In this document: positions 17,244 through 26,280 of the stretch, piece by piece
Numbering within the stretch: position 1 is the first letter of the stretch
Layout: the number at the start of each line of letters is the position of its first letter
Assembly: GCF_037893185.1 (NCBI RefSeq)
Contig: NZ_CP140772.1
Location: 5,642,001 to 5,706,000, forward strand
Direction of reading: 5' to 3'
DNA from: Chitinophaga sp. 180180018-3
GTDB taxonomy: Bacteria > Bacteroidota > Bacteroidia > Chitinophagales > Chitinophagaceae
Length of the DNA: 64,000 nucleotides
Position numbers and translations under genes: made by a program
Notes under the pieces: model-generated
What the model saw: the letters and a program-made list of their open reading frames with translations, nothing else
Told to the model about the DNA's origin: nothing
Database searches by the model: none

Positions 17244-19298
17244 CTAGCGATGAATGCGATAAGATATACCTCCTGTTACCGTTGTTGGAGCCCCCGGGAA
17301 TATACCACCCCAGAAGTCATACCTGTGCGTAAAATAGCGTTCATTCAACAGGTTGTTCACCGTCAGACTTACGCCCCATTTATTCCAGTTATAGTTAACA
17401 GAAAGATTCAGCAGATTGTACGATGGAACGGCTCCATTACTACCATCAGCGCTTGGCGCTTCGGTATTCAGCGCATCGTTGTATTGCTTACCCGTGAAAG
17501 TATTGTATACATTGGCGATCAGCTCACCCTTCCCAACACCTGTCTGATATTTTGCCCCTACTGTGAACATTTCCTTAGGAGCATACGGGAGTAAGTTTCC
17601 TTTGTTAGGCCCATCGTTGAAAGTAGCTTTCTGAATGGCTGCTGTGGTGTACAGGCGCAACCCTTTGGCAGGCAATACACTCAGTTCAAACTCCACACCT
17701 CTGTGCAGGGCTTTGCCTGCATTGGTATAAACACCTCCCTCTTCGGTCAGCTTGTGGTTGAAATCCAGTATGTACCCGCTCAGGCTCATATCCAGCCAGT
17801 TCACCGGTGTAGTACGGATACCTATTTCATAGTTATTGGAGGTTTCCGCGCCCAAATTGTTTCCATTCTTCACCGTTCCGGGATCCAGGGCTGCATATAA
17901 CACCGGGGGATTGTAGCCTTTGGAAACAGTACTGTATATCCTGAAGCGCTCTACCGGCTTGTACAATAACCCGAACGAATATATGAGGATATGACTTTCT
18001 GTATTGGTTTTCACACCAGTCATATAGTCGTTTTGTCCATAGTTGATAGCGGTATATCGCAACCCGGGTGTGAAGCTGATCTTATCAGAGAAATGAATTT
18101 CATTCTGGATATAGCCTTCCATTACGTTCGTGGGAATGGTAGTAGAGAACGTTGTTTTACCTGTATGCTGCAAGGGATTATCTCCCATCACTTTGATGCT
18201 GTTGGTCTGGTCGCCGAGGTATTTCAGGCCCACGATCAGCGAGTTATCGAATCCCAGGAGCTTGTTGGTTCTGTTATACTCCAGCACTGCGCCACCGGTG
18301 AAGATATCCCGCAGATCGCCGAGAATGGATTTTTTCTCGCGTTTGGTATCGTACCACCAGTTTCGCTTAAAGTAATTGGCGAAAACAGAAAGAGAGATGT
18401 TGTTAGTGGCGTCAATGGTCTTTTTGTAGGTAATGGCGGTAGAATAGCGCTGTGCATAAAACTGATCATAGGGATTTACGCTCTGGCGGTAGTTCTCTTT
18501 ATATTGCTGCTCAGAAAGCCCTCCTGGCGTTTCTGCATCTTCTGTATAAACATTTCCGGAAACAGAAAGCTCATTGGTGGAATCGAGCTTCGCTCCTACT
18601 CTGAAAGTAACATCGTTGGTATTAAATGCGGAGCGGCTGGTACGGAATCCATCGCCCTGGCGGCGGTTGTAGTTCAGATAATAATTGAACTTACCATTAT
18701 CTCCATAGGCAGATGCATTTCCGTTGAAATAGTTGTAGCTACCGTATTCCAGGCTGGCGGATGCATTGGGCGCTCCCTGTCCTTTTTTGGTGATCAGGTT
18801 AATAACGCCTCCTATGGAGCCGGCACCATATAATACGGGTGACGCACCTTTGATCACCTCAATACGTTCCAGGGAAGCAATGGGCAACATGTAATAAGCA
18901 CCCAGCTGACCGTAGCTTTGCCCCAGGGGGATTTTTCCATCTACCAATACCACTACATATCCATTCCTTCCCGGGTCCAGTCCACGTAATCCAATACCAG
19001 GCTTCAGGCCGCGGCCGTCTTCATCCTGGTAATTGGCGCCTGGGATCAGGCGGATAGCATCGCCCACCGATTGAATACCCAGTTCTTTGATTTGTTTACT
19101 ATTGATAATATTGACAGTGCTTGCCAGATTTTTGATCTTATTATTGAGACCGTTGGAAGTAACGGTCACGTCTTGCAGCGATATATTCCATAAACTATCT
19201 TCTGTGGCCTTCTTCCGGTCGGGCGCCTGGGCGGCGGCATTGAAAACAGTGGCAGCGGTAAGGCAAACCGGAAGGATGATGCGGTTGATCTTAGACAT
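17244..19298 (-). CDS. TonB-dependent outer membrane receptor (siderophore/iron type)
   Basis: 684 residues with a signal peptide (about 1-23, ending AAAQ). The plug domain (about 55-165) includes LASTVNIINSKQIKELGI, IGLRGLDPGRNGYVVVLVDG and SPVLYGAGSIGGVINLIT. The long beta-barrel ends GGISYRIHR. No STN or carboxypeptidase-regulatory N-domain is present, so it is a classical ligand-gated receptor powered by TonB, of the kind used for iron chelates, haem or vitamin B12. No substrate-specific partner is adjacent. A good -7 element (TAATTTTG) lies 24 bp upstream of the ATG. The last residue is Arg rather than the common aromatic. Confidence 0.92.
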   Translation of the reverse strand: MSKINRIILPVCLTAATVFNAAAQAPDRKKATEDSLWNISLQDVTVTSNGLNNKIKNLASTVNIINSKQIKELGIQSVGDAIRLIPGANYQDEDGRGLKPGIGLRGLDPGRNGYVVVLVDGKIPLGQSYGQLGAYYMLPIASLERIEVIKGASPVLYGAGSIGGVINLITKKGQGAPNASASLEYGSYNYFNGNASAYGDNGKFNYYLNYNRRQGDGFRTSRSAFNTNDVTFRVGAKLDSTNELSVSGNVYTEDAETPGGLSEQQYKENYRQSVNPYDQFYAQRYSTAITYKKTIDATNNISLSVFANYFKRNWWYDTKREKKSILGDLRDIFTGGAVLEYNRTNKLLGFDNSLIVGLKYLGDQTNSIKVMGDNPLQHTGKTTFSTTIPTNVMEGYIQNEIHFSDKISFTPGLRYTAINYGQNDYMTGVKTNTESHILIYSFGLLYKPVERFRIYSTVSKGYNPPVLYAALDPGTVKNGNNLGAETSNNYEIGIRTTPVNWLDMSLSGYILDFNHKLTEEGGVYTNAGKALHRGVEFELSVLPAKGLRLYTTAAIQKATFNDGPNKGNLLPYAPKEMFTVGAKYQTGVGKGELIANVYNTFTGKQYNDALNTEAPSADGSNGAVPSYNLLNLSVNYNWNKWGVSLTVNNLLNERYFTHRYDFWGGIFPGAPTTVTGGISYRIHR

Positions 19299-19321
19299 AA
19301 TTTGTGTATTAAAAAACGCTG

Positions 19322-19329
19322 CAAAATTA
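19322..19329 (-). promoter_or_regulatory. Bacteroidota -7 promoter element (TAATTTTG) for TonB receptor
   Basis: On the minus strand TAATTTTG fits the TAnnTTTG consensus of Bacteroidota housekeeping promoters and lies 24 bp before the ATG. No clear TTTG -33 box is found at the usual 19-21 bp spacing. Confidence 0.45.
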
Positions 19330-19480
19330 TGGCTAAGAAAAGGGGGTGACTAATCGAAAACGGAAAAACTCACGGGCGGGCGCCGATGCCGGCCTCACAG
19401 CAAAACACAATACAGTTAAGCATTTAACGAAAATCCAGCATTTACGGAAACAGGAATATTTTTCTTTCCGGCATGGAAAG

Positions 19481-19513
19481 CAGCCAGCGGAGATACGCTG
19501 TCTCCGCTGGCTG
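19481..19513. terminator. Hairpin terminator after SDR gene
   Basis: A 13-bp perfect stem (CAGCCAGCGGAGA / TCTCCGCTGGCTG) with a 7-base loop, starting 5 bp after the SDR stop. The T-tract beyond the stem on the minus strand is short. Confidence 0.65.
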
Positions 19514-19517
19514 TCAT

Positions 19518-20270
19518 TTATTTTGCATTCGACAATCCGCCGTCCACAAGGATCTCGGCGCCATGGATATAAGAAGCTTCCGCAGATGCAAGGAAAAGCA
19601 CGGTGGCGGCTATTTCAGCTGGTTCTCCAAAGCGTTTGAACGGCAGGGTGGGTACCACGCCGGCTACCGTTCCGTTGATCTGTTCAGGTGTCAGTCCGGT
19701 ATTATTGAAAATATTGGTACTGATATATCCGGGGCTGATACCGTTTACACGGATCCCTCTGGCGGTACATTCCATCGAAAACGTTTTGATAAATGATTGT
19801 ACAGCTGCCTTCGCCGCCGTATACACGGAGAATTGCTGAATACCGAAAGCCGTCACAAAAGAAGTATTCAGGACAACGGAACCTCCTTCCGGCATCAGTG
19901 GCAGTATTTGCTGCACAGTAAAAAATGTACCCTTTACCAACATATTAAACAACTCATCGAAGTGCTGTTCATCCGCCATTTCCAGCGGTGCAAACTTTCC
20001 ATAACCGGCATTGGCAAACAGCACGTCCACATGATCGGCATGCTTTTTTACCTGCTCCTGCAATAAAAACACGTCCGCCATTTTTCCAGCGTCGGATACA
20101 ATACCCACAGCATTCTCTCCGAGGGCTTCCACAGCTTTATTTACCGTAGCCTGACTTCTTCCCGTAATAATTACTTTCGCTCCTTCATTGACAAACTGTG
20201 TTGCCGTTGCGAATCCCATTCCATTGGTACCTCCTGTAATCAGCACCACTTTGTTGTTAAACCGTTTCAT
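19518..20270 (-). CDS. SDR-family NAD(P)-dependent oxidoreductase
   Basis: 250 residues, a classical short-chain dehydrogenase/reductase. It shows the cofactor loop TGGTNGMG at 13-20, an NAG motif (LFANAGYG), catalytic Ser in VVLNTSFV, the YxxxK pair in YTAAKAAV, and the C-terminal PG segment (GISPGYISTNIF). It is a cytoplasmic enzyme acting on an alcohol or ketone. The substrate cannot be assigned. It is a single gene, divergent from the amino-acid permease. The sequence CATCTTTG 23 bp upstream differs by one base from the -7 consensus. Confidence 0.92.
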   Translation of the reverse strand: MKRFNNKVVLITGGTNGMGFATATQFVNEGAKVIITGRSQATVNKAVEALGENAVGIVSDAGKMADVFLLQEQVKKHADHVDVLFANAGYGKFAPLEMADEQHFDELFNMLVKGTFFTVQQILPLMPEGGSVVLNTSFVTAFGIQQFSVYTAAKAAVQSFIKTFSMECTARGIRVNGISPGYISTNIFNNTGLTPEQINGTVAGVVPTLPFKRFGEPAEIAATVLFLASAEASYIHGAEILVDGGLSNAK

Positions 20271-20444
20271 CTTTTATAACATTTTTGAGATGCAAAGATG
20301 AAAACAGACAGTGCTTCAGAAAACCCGAAACTTGCGAAGTTCAGCCACCCTGTCGCCCGCTGCATCTTATATTCAAAAATTATTACTAGTTTACAGTTTT
20401 ACTGAAAATAAACTAATCTTGCACCCTTATCCATTCTAACAGCA

Positions 20445-21893
20445 TTGAAATCAACAAATCAACAACCAGCAGAGCAAAAGCTCAAGAGAGGATTACAAAA
20501 CAGACATATTCAGTTAATTGCCCTGGGTGGCGCCATTGGTACAGGCCTGTTCCTCGGAATAGGTCCGGCGGTAGTGCAGGCAGGACCCTCTGTAATACTG
20601 GGCTATGCCCTTGCCGGCGTGATTGCTTTTTTTATCATGCGTCAGTTAGGAGAAATGGTGGTAGAAGAGCCTGTTTCCGGAAGTTTCAGCCATTTTGCCT
20701 ATAAATATTGGGGGAATTTCCCGGGATTTGCTTCCGGATGGAACTACTGGCTGCTTTATATTCTGGTGAGTATGTCGGAGTTGACAGCGATCGGGGTGTA
20801 TGTGCAGTTCTGGTGGCCGGAGGTACCTTTATGGGCATCCAGTCTTTTCTTTTATATAGCTATCAATGCCCTGAACCTCAGTTCTGTAAAGGTTTACGGA
20901 GAAGCAGAATTCTGGTTTTCCATCATCAAGGTGATTGCTATTGTATCAATGATCATCTTTGGTACTTACCTGTTATTCAGCGGTACCGGCGGTCCGCAGG
21001 CTACTATTCAGAATCTCTGGAACGATGGCGGCTTCTTTCCCAAAGGACTGTTTCATAAAACTGCCAATGGCGGATATGAAGGCTTGTTTGCGGCCCTTGC
21101 GCTGATCATGTTCTCTTTCGGCGGGTTGGAGCTCATCGGGATTACTGCTGCGGAAGCAGATCAACCGGAAAAAACAATTCCCAAGGCTACCAACCAGGTG
21201 ATCTACCGTATTCTTATTTTCTATGTAGGTGCATTAATCATCCTGTTCTCTTTATCGCCCTGGAAAAATATTACTACAGACAGTAGTCCTTTCGTGATGG
21301 TATTTGAAAGCCTGAAAGGATTCCAGTTTGTATTCTTCGGTAAAACTGTTTACTTCACCAGTCTGATTGCCAATGTGCTGAACCTGATTGTACTCACGGC
21401 AGCGCTCTCCGTTTACAACAGCTGTGTATATAGTAATAGCCGTATGTTATACGGACTGGCAGTACAGGGCAATGCTCCCCGTTTTTTATCAGAGCTGAAC
21501 AAAAACAAAGTTCCGGTAAAAGCCATCGTCGTTTCCGCTTTGTTTGTGGCTATCTGTATCCTTGTCAACAAGCTGATTCCGAAGAAAGCGCTGGAAGTGT
21601 TGATGTCGCTGGTGGTATCCACCCTCATCGTGAACTGGCTTATGATCAGCATTGTACATCTCAAGTTCAAGAAGCATAAAAAAGAAGCCGGTGTCGGCAC
21701 GAGGTTTCCATCTTTTATCTATCCTGTGTCTAATTATATCTGCCTTATTTTCCTTACAGGTATACTGGTACTGATGTGGATCACGGGTATGAGTTTGCAT
21801 GTGGAAATGATTCCGGTGTGGCTGCTGTTCTTATACATTTGCCACACCATTGCCAACAGAGTAAAAAGTGCGAAAGCAGTAGAAATTGAATAA
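20445..21893 (+). CDS. Amino acid permease (APC superfamily, AAT type)
   Basis: 482 residues and about 12 transmembrane helices. The TM1 substrate loop is GGAIGTGLFLGIG. The TM6 region SFGGLELIGITAAEADQPEK is typical of proton-coupled amino-acid importers of the AroP/ProY/LysP group. The reading frame begins with TTG at 20445, and no in-frame ATG precedes TM1, so a TTG start is likely. TAATCTTG at 20414-20421, with TTA 20 bp before it, is a near-consensus promoter. The exact amino acid is unknown. A strong terminator follows at 22003. Confidence 0.9.
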   Translation: MKSTNQQPAEQKLKRGLQNRHIQLIALGGAIGTGLFLGIGPAVVQAGPSVILGYALAGVIAFFIMRQLGEMVVEEPVSGSFSHFAYKYWGNFPGFASGWNYWLLYILVSMSELTAIGVYVQFWWPEVPLWASSLFFYIAINALNLSSVKVYGEAEFWFSIIKVIAIVSMIIFGTYLLFSGTGGPQATIQNLWNDGGFFPKGLFHKTANGGYEGLFAALALIMFSFGGLELIGITAAEADQPEKTIPKATNQVIYRILIFYVGALIILFSLSPWKNITTDSSPFVMVFESLKGFQFVFFGKTVYFTSLIANVLNLIVLTAALSVYNSCVYSNSRMLYGLAVQGNAPRFLSELNKNKVPVKAIVVSALFVAICILVNKLIPKKALEVLMSLVVSTLIVNWLMISIVHLKFKKHKKEAGVGTRFPSFIYPVSNYICLIFLTGILVLMWITGMSLHVEMIPVWLLFLYICHTIANRVKSAKAVEIE

Positions 21894-22002
21894 TTACGGG
21901 AGATGGGAATCAGGTTGGATTCCTGATAAAACCGGGCACCTTAAAATCTGCTTAAAATTTCATCCTGTCACTTTTTCAGGTAATTTATTGGCCGGCAGGC
22001 AT

Positions 22003-22034
22003 AAAAAAACCGGGGAATTACCCCGGTTTTTTTT
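22003..22034. terminator. Strong bidirectional intrinsic terminator
   Basis: Stem AACCGGGG/CCCCGGTT with the 5-base loop AATTA. It is flanked by an A-run before and an eight-T run after, so it works for the permease (plus) and for the convergent gene ending at 22058 (minus). Confidence 0.9.
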
Positions 22035-22057
22035 AAATCCTTTGTCTCGAAAATTGC

Positions 22058-22519
22058 TTAGTTGCCTGCATCTGCATCATCACCACCTTTGTGCTTTCCA
22101 CCCTGCGCATTTATTGCTTGCAGCTTAGTCTGCTGATCCGGTGTGAGGATGGTCTGGAACTGCTGTTTACGGTAAGCAGAGATTTCTTTAAAACCCGCTC
22201 CACCTTTCTGTCCACCCGCTTTCAGCGCATCTTTGCGGCGAATACATTCCGTATTCACATCCAGCACTTTCTTGTACTGATCGTCGGTAAGTGACAGTTT
22301 TTTCTTCAGTTCATTGGAGTAAGCTACTGCTCTCTGTTCGGGAGGAGGCAATTGCTTTTTGGCCTGAGCTGCCGGGGCTTGCTTGGTTGCAGGAGCAGCG
22401 GCAGGGGCTTGCTTTGCAGCGGCAGCAGGGGCTTGTTTAGCAGGTGCGGTAGGGGCAGTTTGAGCGAAAGCTGGTGCAGCGGAGATCATAAGTGCAACAG
22501 CTATTACGATGTTTTTCAT
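22058..22519 (-). CDS. Secreted Ala/Pro/Lys-rich small protein, Spy/CpxP-like helical C-terminus
   Basis: 153 residues with a signal peptide (1-19, ending APAFA). Residues about 20-58 are a low-complexity run with four imperfect KQAPAA units. The remainder is helical: LKKKLSLTDDQYKKVLDVN, then ISAYRKQQFQTILTPDQQTK, ending in a Gly/His/Asp-rich tail. The two L(S/T)x-(D/P)Q motifs resemble the LTPEQ repeats of Spy/CpxP-like periplasmic proteins, which bind misfolded proteins or metals. The role is inference. It is a single gene convergent with the amino-acid permease. Confidence 0.75.
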   Translation of the reverse strand: MKNIVIAVALMISAAPAFAQTAPTAPAKQAPAAAAKQAPAAAPATKQAPAAQAKKQLPPPEQRAVAYSNELKKKLSLTDDQYKKVLDVNTECIRRKDALKAGGQKGGAGFKEISAYRKQQFQTILTPDQQTKLQAINAQGGKHKGGDDADAGN

Positions 22520-22591
22520 GAGAGTGAAGTTTAGTGTTCTTTGCTAGGCAATTTCGATGCCAGAAAGTAAGTCTGTAGCCTTTAGCTGGTA

Positions 22592-22650
22592 GCCTTTAGT
22601 AAATGCAGCGGAGATGAATAATGATGATCTCCGCTGCATTTACCAAAGGC
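22592..22650. terminator. Long hairpin after Oar-like receptor gene
   Basis: A 16-bp perfect stem (TAAATGCAGCGGAGAT and its complement, 22600-22615/22627-22642) extends outward through GCCTTT/AAAGGC. It lies 22 bp past the receptor stop. A tandem GTAGCCTTTAG repeat precedes it. Confidence 0.6.
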
Positions 22651-22672
22651 TAAAAACTAACAACTAAAGACG

Positions 22673-25600
22673 CTAAAAGCTATACTTCATTCCAAACTGG
22701 ATGGAGTAATAATTGCTTCCTGCTGTCTTCACTTTGGCGCCAGCATTGGTATTTACCTTATAAGTATACGACTGGGTAGCCTGGTCGAAGCCAGTTACGT
22801 TGTAAAGATTTGTATTGACGATCTGTGAATATCCACCCCACTTGTAGCTGAGCAGGTTCAACACGTTATAGATATCGCAGCGGAAGGTCAGCTTGTTGGT
22901 GCCTTTCAGTTTTACTTCCTGAATCAGGCTGAGGTTCCACTGGGTACGCCAGGGTTGTACGCCTCCATTGTAAGGAGCGAACTTTCCGTAGTTGCTTTCC
23001 AGGAACTTACGGTATTCCGGACTTGTTTTCTGCAGGAGGGTCTGCATATCTGTACGGATATTGGCTGGTGTTTTAGCATCATTCGGATCGAAGATATAGG
23101 CGAGGTTAGTACCATCGTTGCCTTCCCCGATTACATCCTTATTAACGTATACACTATAACGTGAGTTCTGGTAGGCCTGGAAGGAAGAGTTGACAGAGAA
23201 GCCATGGAAACTGGGGCTCAGCAGCAGGGCAACGATCTTATGCGGCTGGTCGCCATCGCTGTACCAGTTTTTACCGTAGGAGGCGTAATCCCAATAAGAA
23301 CCGCCCACTGCAAAATTACCATTGCGCGGGTCTCCGGCATCATACGGAGGTGTTCCGGTAGCTTTACCTCTTGCATAGGAAAGGCTAAACGAACCATCTT
23401 TCTTCAGCTGTACGGCAGCCTCCACCATGGCGCCGAAGTATTTAGACGCCCAGCTGGTGTTGGTGAAATAACGTACCTGGTTGAAATTGGCAGATACCCT
23501 GGAATTAGCCAGCACCGGAAGGTAGCTCGTAGAAGTATTATTCGACAGCGTACTGGCTGGTACATATACTTCACGGCCCTCATTGGTAACAAACTCCGGT
23601 TTGCGTTTCAGGTTAAGATCGTAGAGATAAAAGTTATTCCATGTATTGTTGAAATACAGGTTAGCTCCCATACGGAACCAGCTGTTGAAGTAATGGTAGT
23701 AGCTAAGATTGGTTTTGAAGGTCATCGGGATCTTCAGGTTCTTATCCATCACCAGTACGGTGGCAGGCTGTTTAGTAGGTAATGAGTTGTAGTAATCCAC
23801 ACCCGGTACCTTGCTAAAGTCTTGCTGATAGGCCTGCCAATCAGGTACAGGTACGTTGCTGCGGATATCTACCTGTCTGTAATCTACCCCATTATCAATA
23901 TGTGCAAAAGTCAGCGGCTGTGTTGTCAGCTCGGATGCAAACAAGCCGGCGCCCCATTTCACCACATCACCGCCATCATTATTCACATCCCAGATAATGT
24001 TCACGCGGGGCTGGAAGTTTTTCCAATCGAAAGGCACCACGTCAGTTCTTACACCCAGGTCGTTATACAACTGCTGATTGAAGGTAGGCTTGTGTGCAAT
24101 GATGTTTCCATCCCATCTCAAACCTACAGCCAGACTCAGGTTAGGCCGGAGATTTGTTTCCATCTGCGCAAAGAAACCCAGTTCAATCAAGGGTACATTC
24201 ACCGGAGGGTTATTGCCGTTCAGGGGTATCTTGCGGTTAAAACGATATGGGTTATTGTTGTTCATATCGTCGATGCTCGCATAATAGAATTGTCCCTGCT
24301 GATCGTGAGTCAGACGGTCAGTGATAAAGTTGATGTTGTTATCCGTTCCAAAAAGGAAGTTCAGGTTACCTTTCTTATAATGGAAATAATCTATCAGCTG
24401 CACTACGTTCGAGGCATCTGTTTCCGGTACCCAGTTCTGGTTACCAAATGCCACTGTGGTGTTACCGGTAGAACCATCGCTGAAGGTAGACGTCACGTTC
24501 ACAAAGCCTTCCGGCACGCGATTGTACAGGAAGCTCAGGAACTTGCGGTAAGTGCTGTAGTTAACTTTAAGTTCGTTGTAAGACCTTTCGGAGAACTGCG
24601 TTCTCAGGCCGAGCATCAGGGCATGATCTTCTTCCACACCGGTATACTGGGTCGACAATAAGCCGCTGCCTTTCAGTTTATTCGGATCGGTGAAGTGCAG
24701 GTAATTGTACTTCAGTTCCAGGCGGTTCCGGCTGTTGATGTTCCAGTCGAGTTTTGCGAAGGCGTTCTTCGTTACCTGTTTGATATTGATAGCCCCGTAC
24801 TCCTGTCCTACCGGAAACCCGAACTTCTTCTCCATGATGGATACGATTTTGTCGAGGTTATCTTTGGTGATACCCAGGTTCTTTTCTGCCTGTGCCTGGG
24901 TAGCAGCGCTAAAATTAAAGTCGTATGCCCGGAAAGGAATAGTATTCTGATACTGATCGTAAGATACCAGGAAGTGCAGTTTGTCTTTAATAATCGGCCC
25001 GCTGAACAAGGCACCACCCTGGAACATTTCGTACTTTGTAGTGAGTTTGTTACCGCTTATGTCTTTCTTTGCAGCCAGGCCACTGGCGCCATAATAGCCC
25101 CAAACGGAACCGGAGAAATTATTGGTACCCGACTTGGTGATGGCCTTTACCACACCGCCGGAACCACGGCCCGACGCTACGTCATAGGAGTTGGTTGATA
25201 CTTCAAACTCCCTGATTGTTTCAGATGAAATAGAGAAGGCGGCATCAGTTACGCCACCGAAGGTAGCCCTTCTGTTGCTCACCCCGTCCAGCATATAACC
25301 GGTACCACCGCCCTTTGCGCCAGCCAGAGAACTTCCGTTGGCCAGTGGCGATAAGCTGGTCAGATCGGTATAGTTACGGGTGGCGAGCGGAATTTTCTGC
25401 ATCACCTTACCCGTAATAGCAGTACCAGTACCCAACCTGTCGACGCTATTATTAAAGCTATTGGAATTGATCGCTACTTCTTTGAGTGTCTGCGTATTGG
25501 CACTGAGATTTATATGATGCAGCACCAGCCTGTCGCCCAGGTTCAGGACGTTGCTTTTCAGCACAGTAGTTTGCAGTCCTATAAAAGAGATGGTAATATC

Positions 25601-25846
25601 ATAAGTACCTACGGGCAGGTCCCGGAAGGTAAAGTACCCTTTTTTATCTGTAGCCGCAGTAGCGGAAAAGCCGGTACCTGTATTCTTCACAAGTATGCTG
25701 GCGCCTTCTACCGGAGCTTTAGCGTCGTCATAAACAAATCCGCTGATACCGGAGCCGGACGACTGTGCCTGGGAGGGCGTAATAAAACTAAAAGAACAAA
25801 GCAGGAAAATAAGCAGATGATGGAATATCTGTGTGTATTTCTTCAT
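22673..25846 (-). CDS. TonB-dependent receptor, Oar-like, with carboxypeptidase regulatory-like domain
   Basis: 1057 residues. A signal peptide ends SQAQ at about 28. The CarboxypepD_reg-like domain follows at about 33-110 (SGFVYDDAKAPVEGASILVK ... FRDLPVGTYDITISFIGLQT). The plug contains GTAITGKVMQKIPLATRNYT, GYMLDGVSNRR and GRGSGGVVKAITKSGTN. The large barrel ends YYSIQFGMKYSF with the expected terminal Phe. This architecture matches Oar/OmpA-related TonB-dependent proteins of Bacteroidota and myxobacteria, which can export or import large substrates such as proteins. No SusD partner is adjacent, unlike SusC proteins. TAGCTTTG lies 26 bp before the ATG. Confidence 0.9.
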   Translation of the reverse strand: MKKYTQIFHHLLIFLLCSFSFITPSQAQSSGSGISGFVYDDAKAPVEGASILVKNTGTGFSATAATDKKGYFTFRDLPVGTYDITISFIGLQTTVLKSNVLNLGDRLVLHHINLSANTQTLKEVAINSNSFNNSVDRLGTGTAITGKVMQKIPLATRNYTDLTSLSPLANGSSLAGAKGGGTGYMLDGVSNRRATFGGVTDAAFSISSETIREFEVSTNSYDVASGRGSGGVVKAITKSGTNNFSGSVWGYYGASGLAAKKDISGNKLTTKYEMFQGGALFSGPIIKDKLHFLVSYDQYQNTIPFRAYDFNFSAATQAQAEKNLGITKDNLDKIVSIMEKKFGFPVGQEYGAINIKQVTKNAFAKLDWNINSRNRLELKYNYLHFTDPNKLKGSGLLSTQYTGVEEDHALMLGLRTQFSERSYNELKVNYSTYRKFLSFLYNRVPEGFVNVTSTFSDGSTGNTTVAFGNQNWVPETDASNVVQLIDYFHYKKGNLNFLFGTDNNINFITDRLTHDQQGQFYYASIDDMNNNNPYRFNRKIPLNGNNPPVNVPLIELGFFAQMETNLRPNLSLAVGLRWDGNIIAHKPTFNQQLYNDLGVRTDVVPFDWKNFQPRVNIIWDVNNDGGDVVKWGAGLFASELTTQPLTFAHIDNGVDYRQVDIRSNVPVPDWQAYQQDFSKVPGVDYYNSLPTKQPATVLVMDKNLKIPMTFKTNLSYYHYFNSWFRMGANLYFNNTWNNFYLYDLNLKRKPEFVTNEGREVYVPASTLSNNTSTSYLPVLANSRVSANFNQVRYFTNTSWASKYFGAMVEAAVQLKKDGSFSLSYARGKATGTPPYDAGDPRNGNFAVGGSYWDYASYGKNWYSDGDQPHKIVALLLSPSFHGFSVNSSFQAYQNSRYSVYVNKDVIGEGNDGTNLAYIFDPNDAKTPANIRTDMQTLLQKTSPEYRKFLESNYGKFAPYNGGVQPWRTQWNLSLIQEVKLKGTNKLTFRCDIYNVLNLLSYKWGGYSQIVNTNLYNVTGFDQATQSYTYKVNTNAGAKVKTAGSNYYSIQFGMKYSF

Positions 25847-25871
25847 ATTCAGCAGGAATTTAAACCGGTTG

Positions 25872-25879
25872 CAAAGCTA
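25872..25879 (-). promoter_or_regulatory. Bacteroidota -7 promoter element (TAGCTTTG) for Oar-like receptor
   Basis: TAGCTTTG on the minus strand matches TAnnTTTG exactly and lies 26 bp before the ATG at 25846. No TTTG box is seen at -33 spacing. Confidence 0.45.
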
Positions 25880-26047
25880 GGAGGATAGATGATGGTTGTT
25901 CCTGTATCATGGAAAGTTTACAAAATGTTAAAATTGAATATCAGCGCAGACCCTGCCAGGTGGAATTCTATAATTCGTATTAGATCAGAATTAAAACAAG
26001 ATTAAAAGATAACCTATCTTTAATTCATAAAAGATTGCTTTTGAAGT

Positions 26048-26055
26048 TATATTTG
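26048..26055 (+). promoter_or_regulatory. -7 promoter element (TATATTTG) for the Czc-type operon
   Basis: An exact TAnnTTTG match, 226 bp before the ATG of the first operon gene. If used, it gives a transcript with a leader of about 220 nt. The rest of 25847-26047 is A/T-rich and I see no gene or other signal in it beyond the receptor promoter on the opposite strand. Confidence 0.5.
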
Positions 26056-26280
26056 CGGTCTTAATTACTCAACGCACTAAAAAGTCAGCCAGGATTACTG
26101 GTTTCCCAGGCAGCTCTGCAGGAAGTACAGGTAGTCAGCCAGATTGGCTGTTATACCTTGTTACAAACGCGGAACAGGGTGGTGTTGCCTTTGTTAATCC
26201 CCCAAAACATGGTGCACCCGACACCCGTGTTTATCAACAATTAAGTTAAGTATTACCAAGAATAAACTGAACAAACAGGA
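26056..26280 (+). promoter_or_regulatory. Long, possibly structured 5' leader of the metal-efflux operon
   Basis: No convincing coding frame. Foldable elements in order: CCAG/CTGG hairpin near 26090; GCAG/CTGC near 26115; a strong hairpin at 26129-26158 (AGGTA..CAGCCA, loop GAT, TGGCTG..TACCT); and a closing stem AAACGCGG 26165-26172 with CCGTGTTT 26225-26232 enclosing GGGTG/CACCC (26177-26181/26215-26219). The segment AGTCAGCCAG occurs twice. This could be a metal-sensing leader. I do not recognise a known riboswitch consensus, and folding was judged by eye. Confidence 0.35.

Noticed and set aside
17991..18833. 280-codon plus-strand frame inside the TonB receptor gene
   Set aside because: It is complementary to a conserved barrel region and has no recognisable protein features. 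The same holds for similar frames at 1522-2103 and 23822-24661.
19481..22650. Two hairpins sharing the GCGGAGA/TCTCCGC core, considered as a mobile repeat family
   Set aside because: Only two copies are seen, the flanks differ, and each sits directly after a stop codon. They are explained as separate terminators.
26056..26280. Cobalamin, TPP or NiCo riboswitch in the Czc operon leader
   Set aside because: I could not find the conserved core sequences of these classes by eye. Only generic stems are visible, so I report a possibly structured leader without a class.
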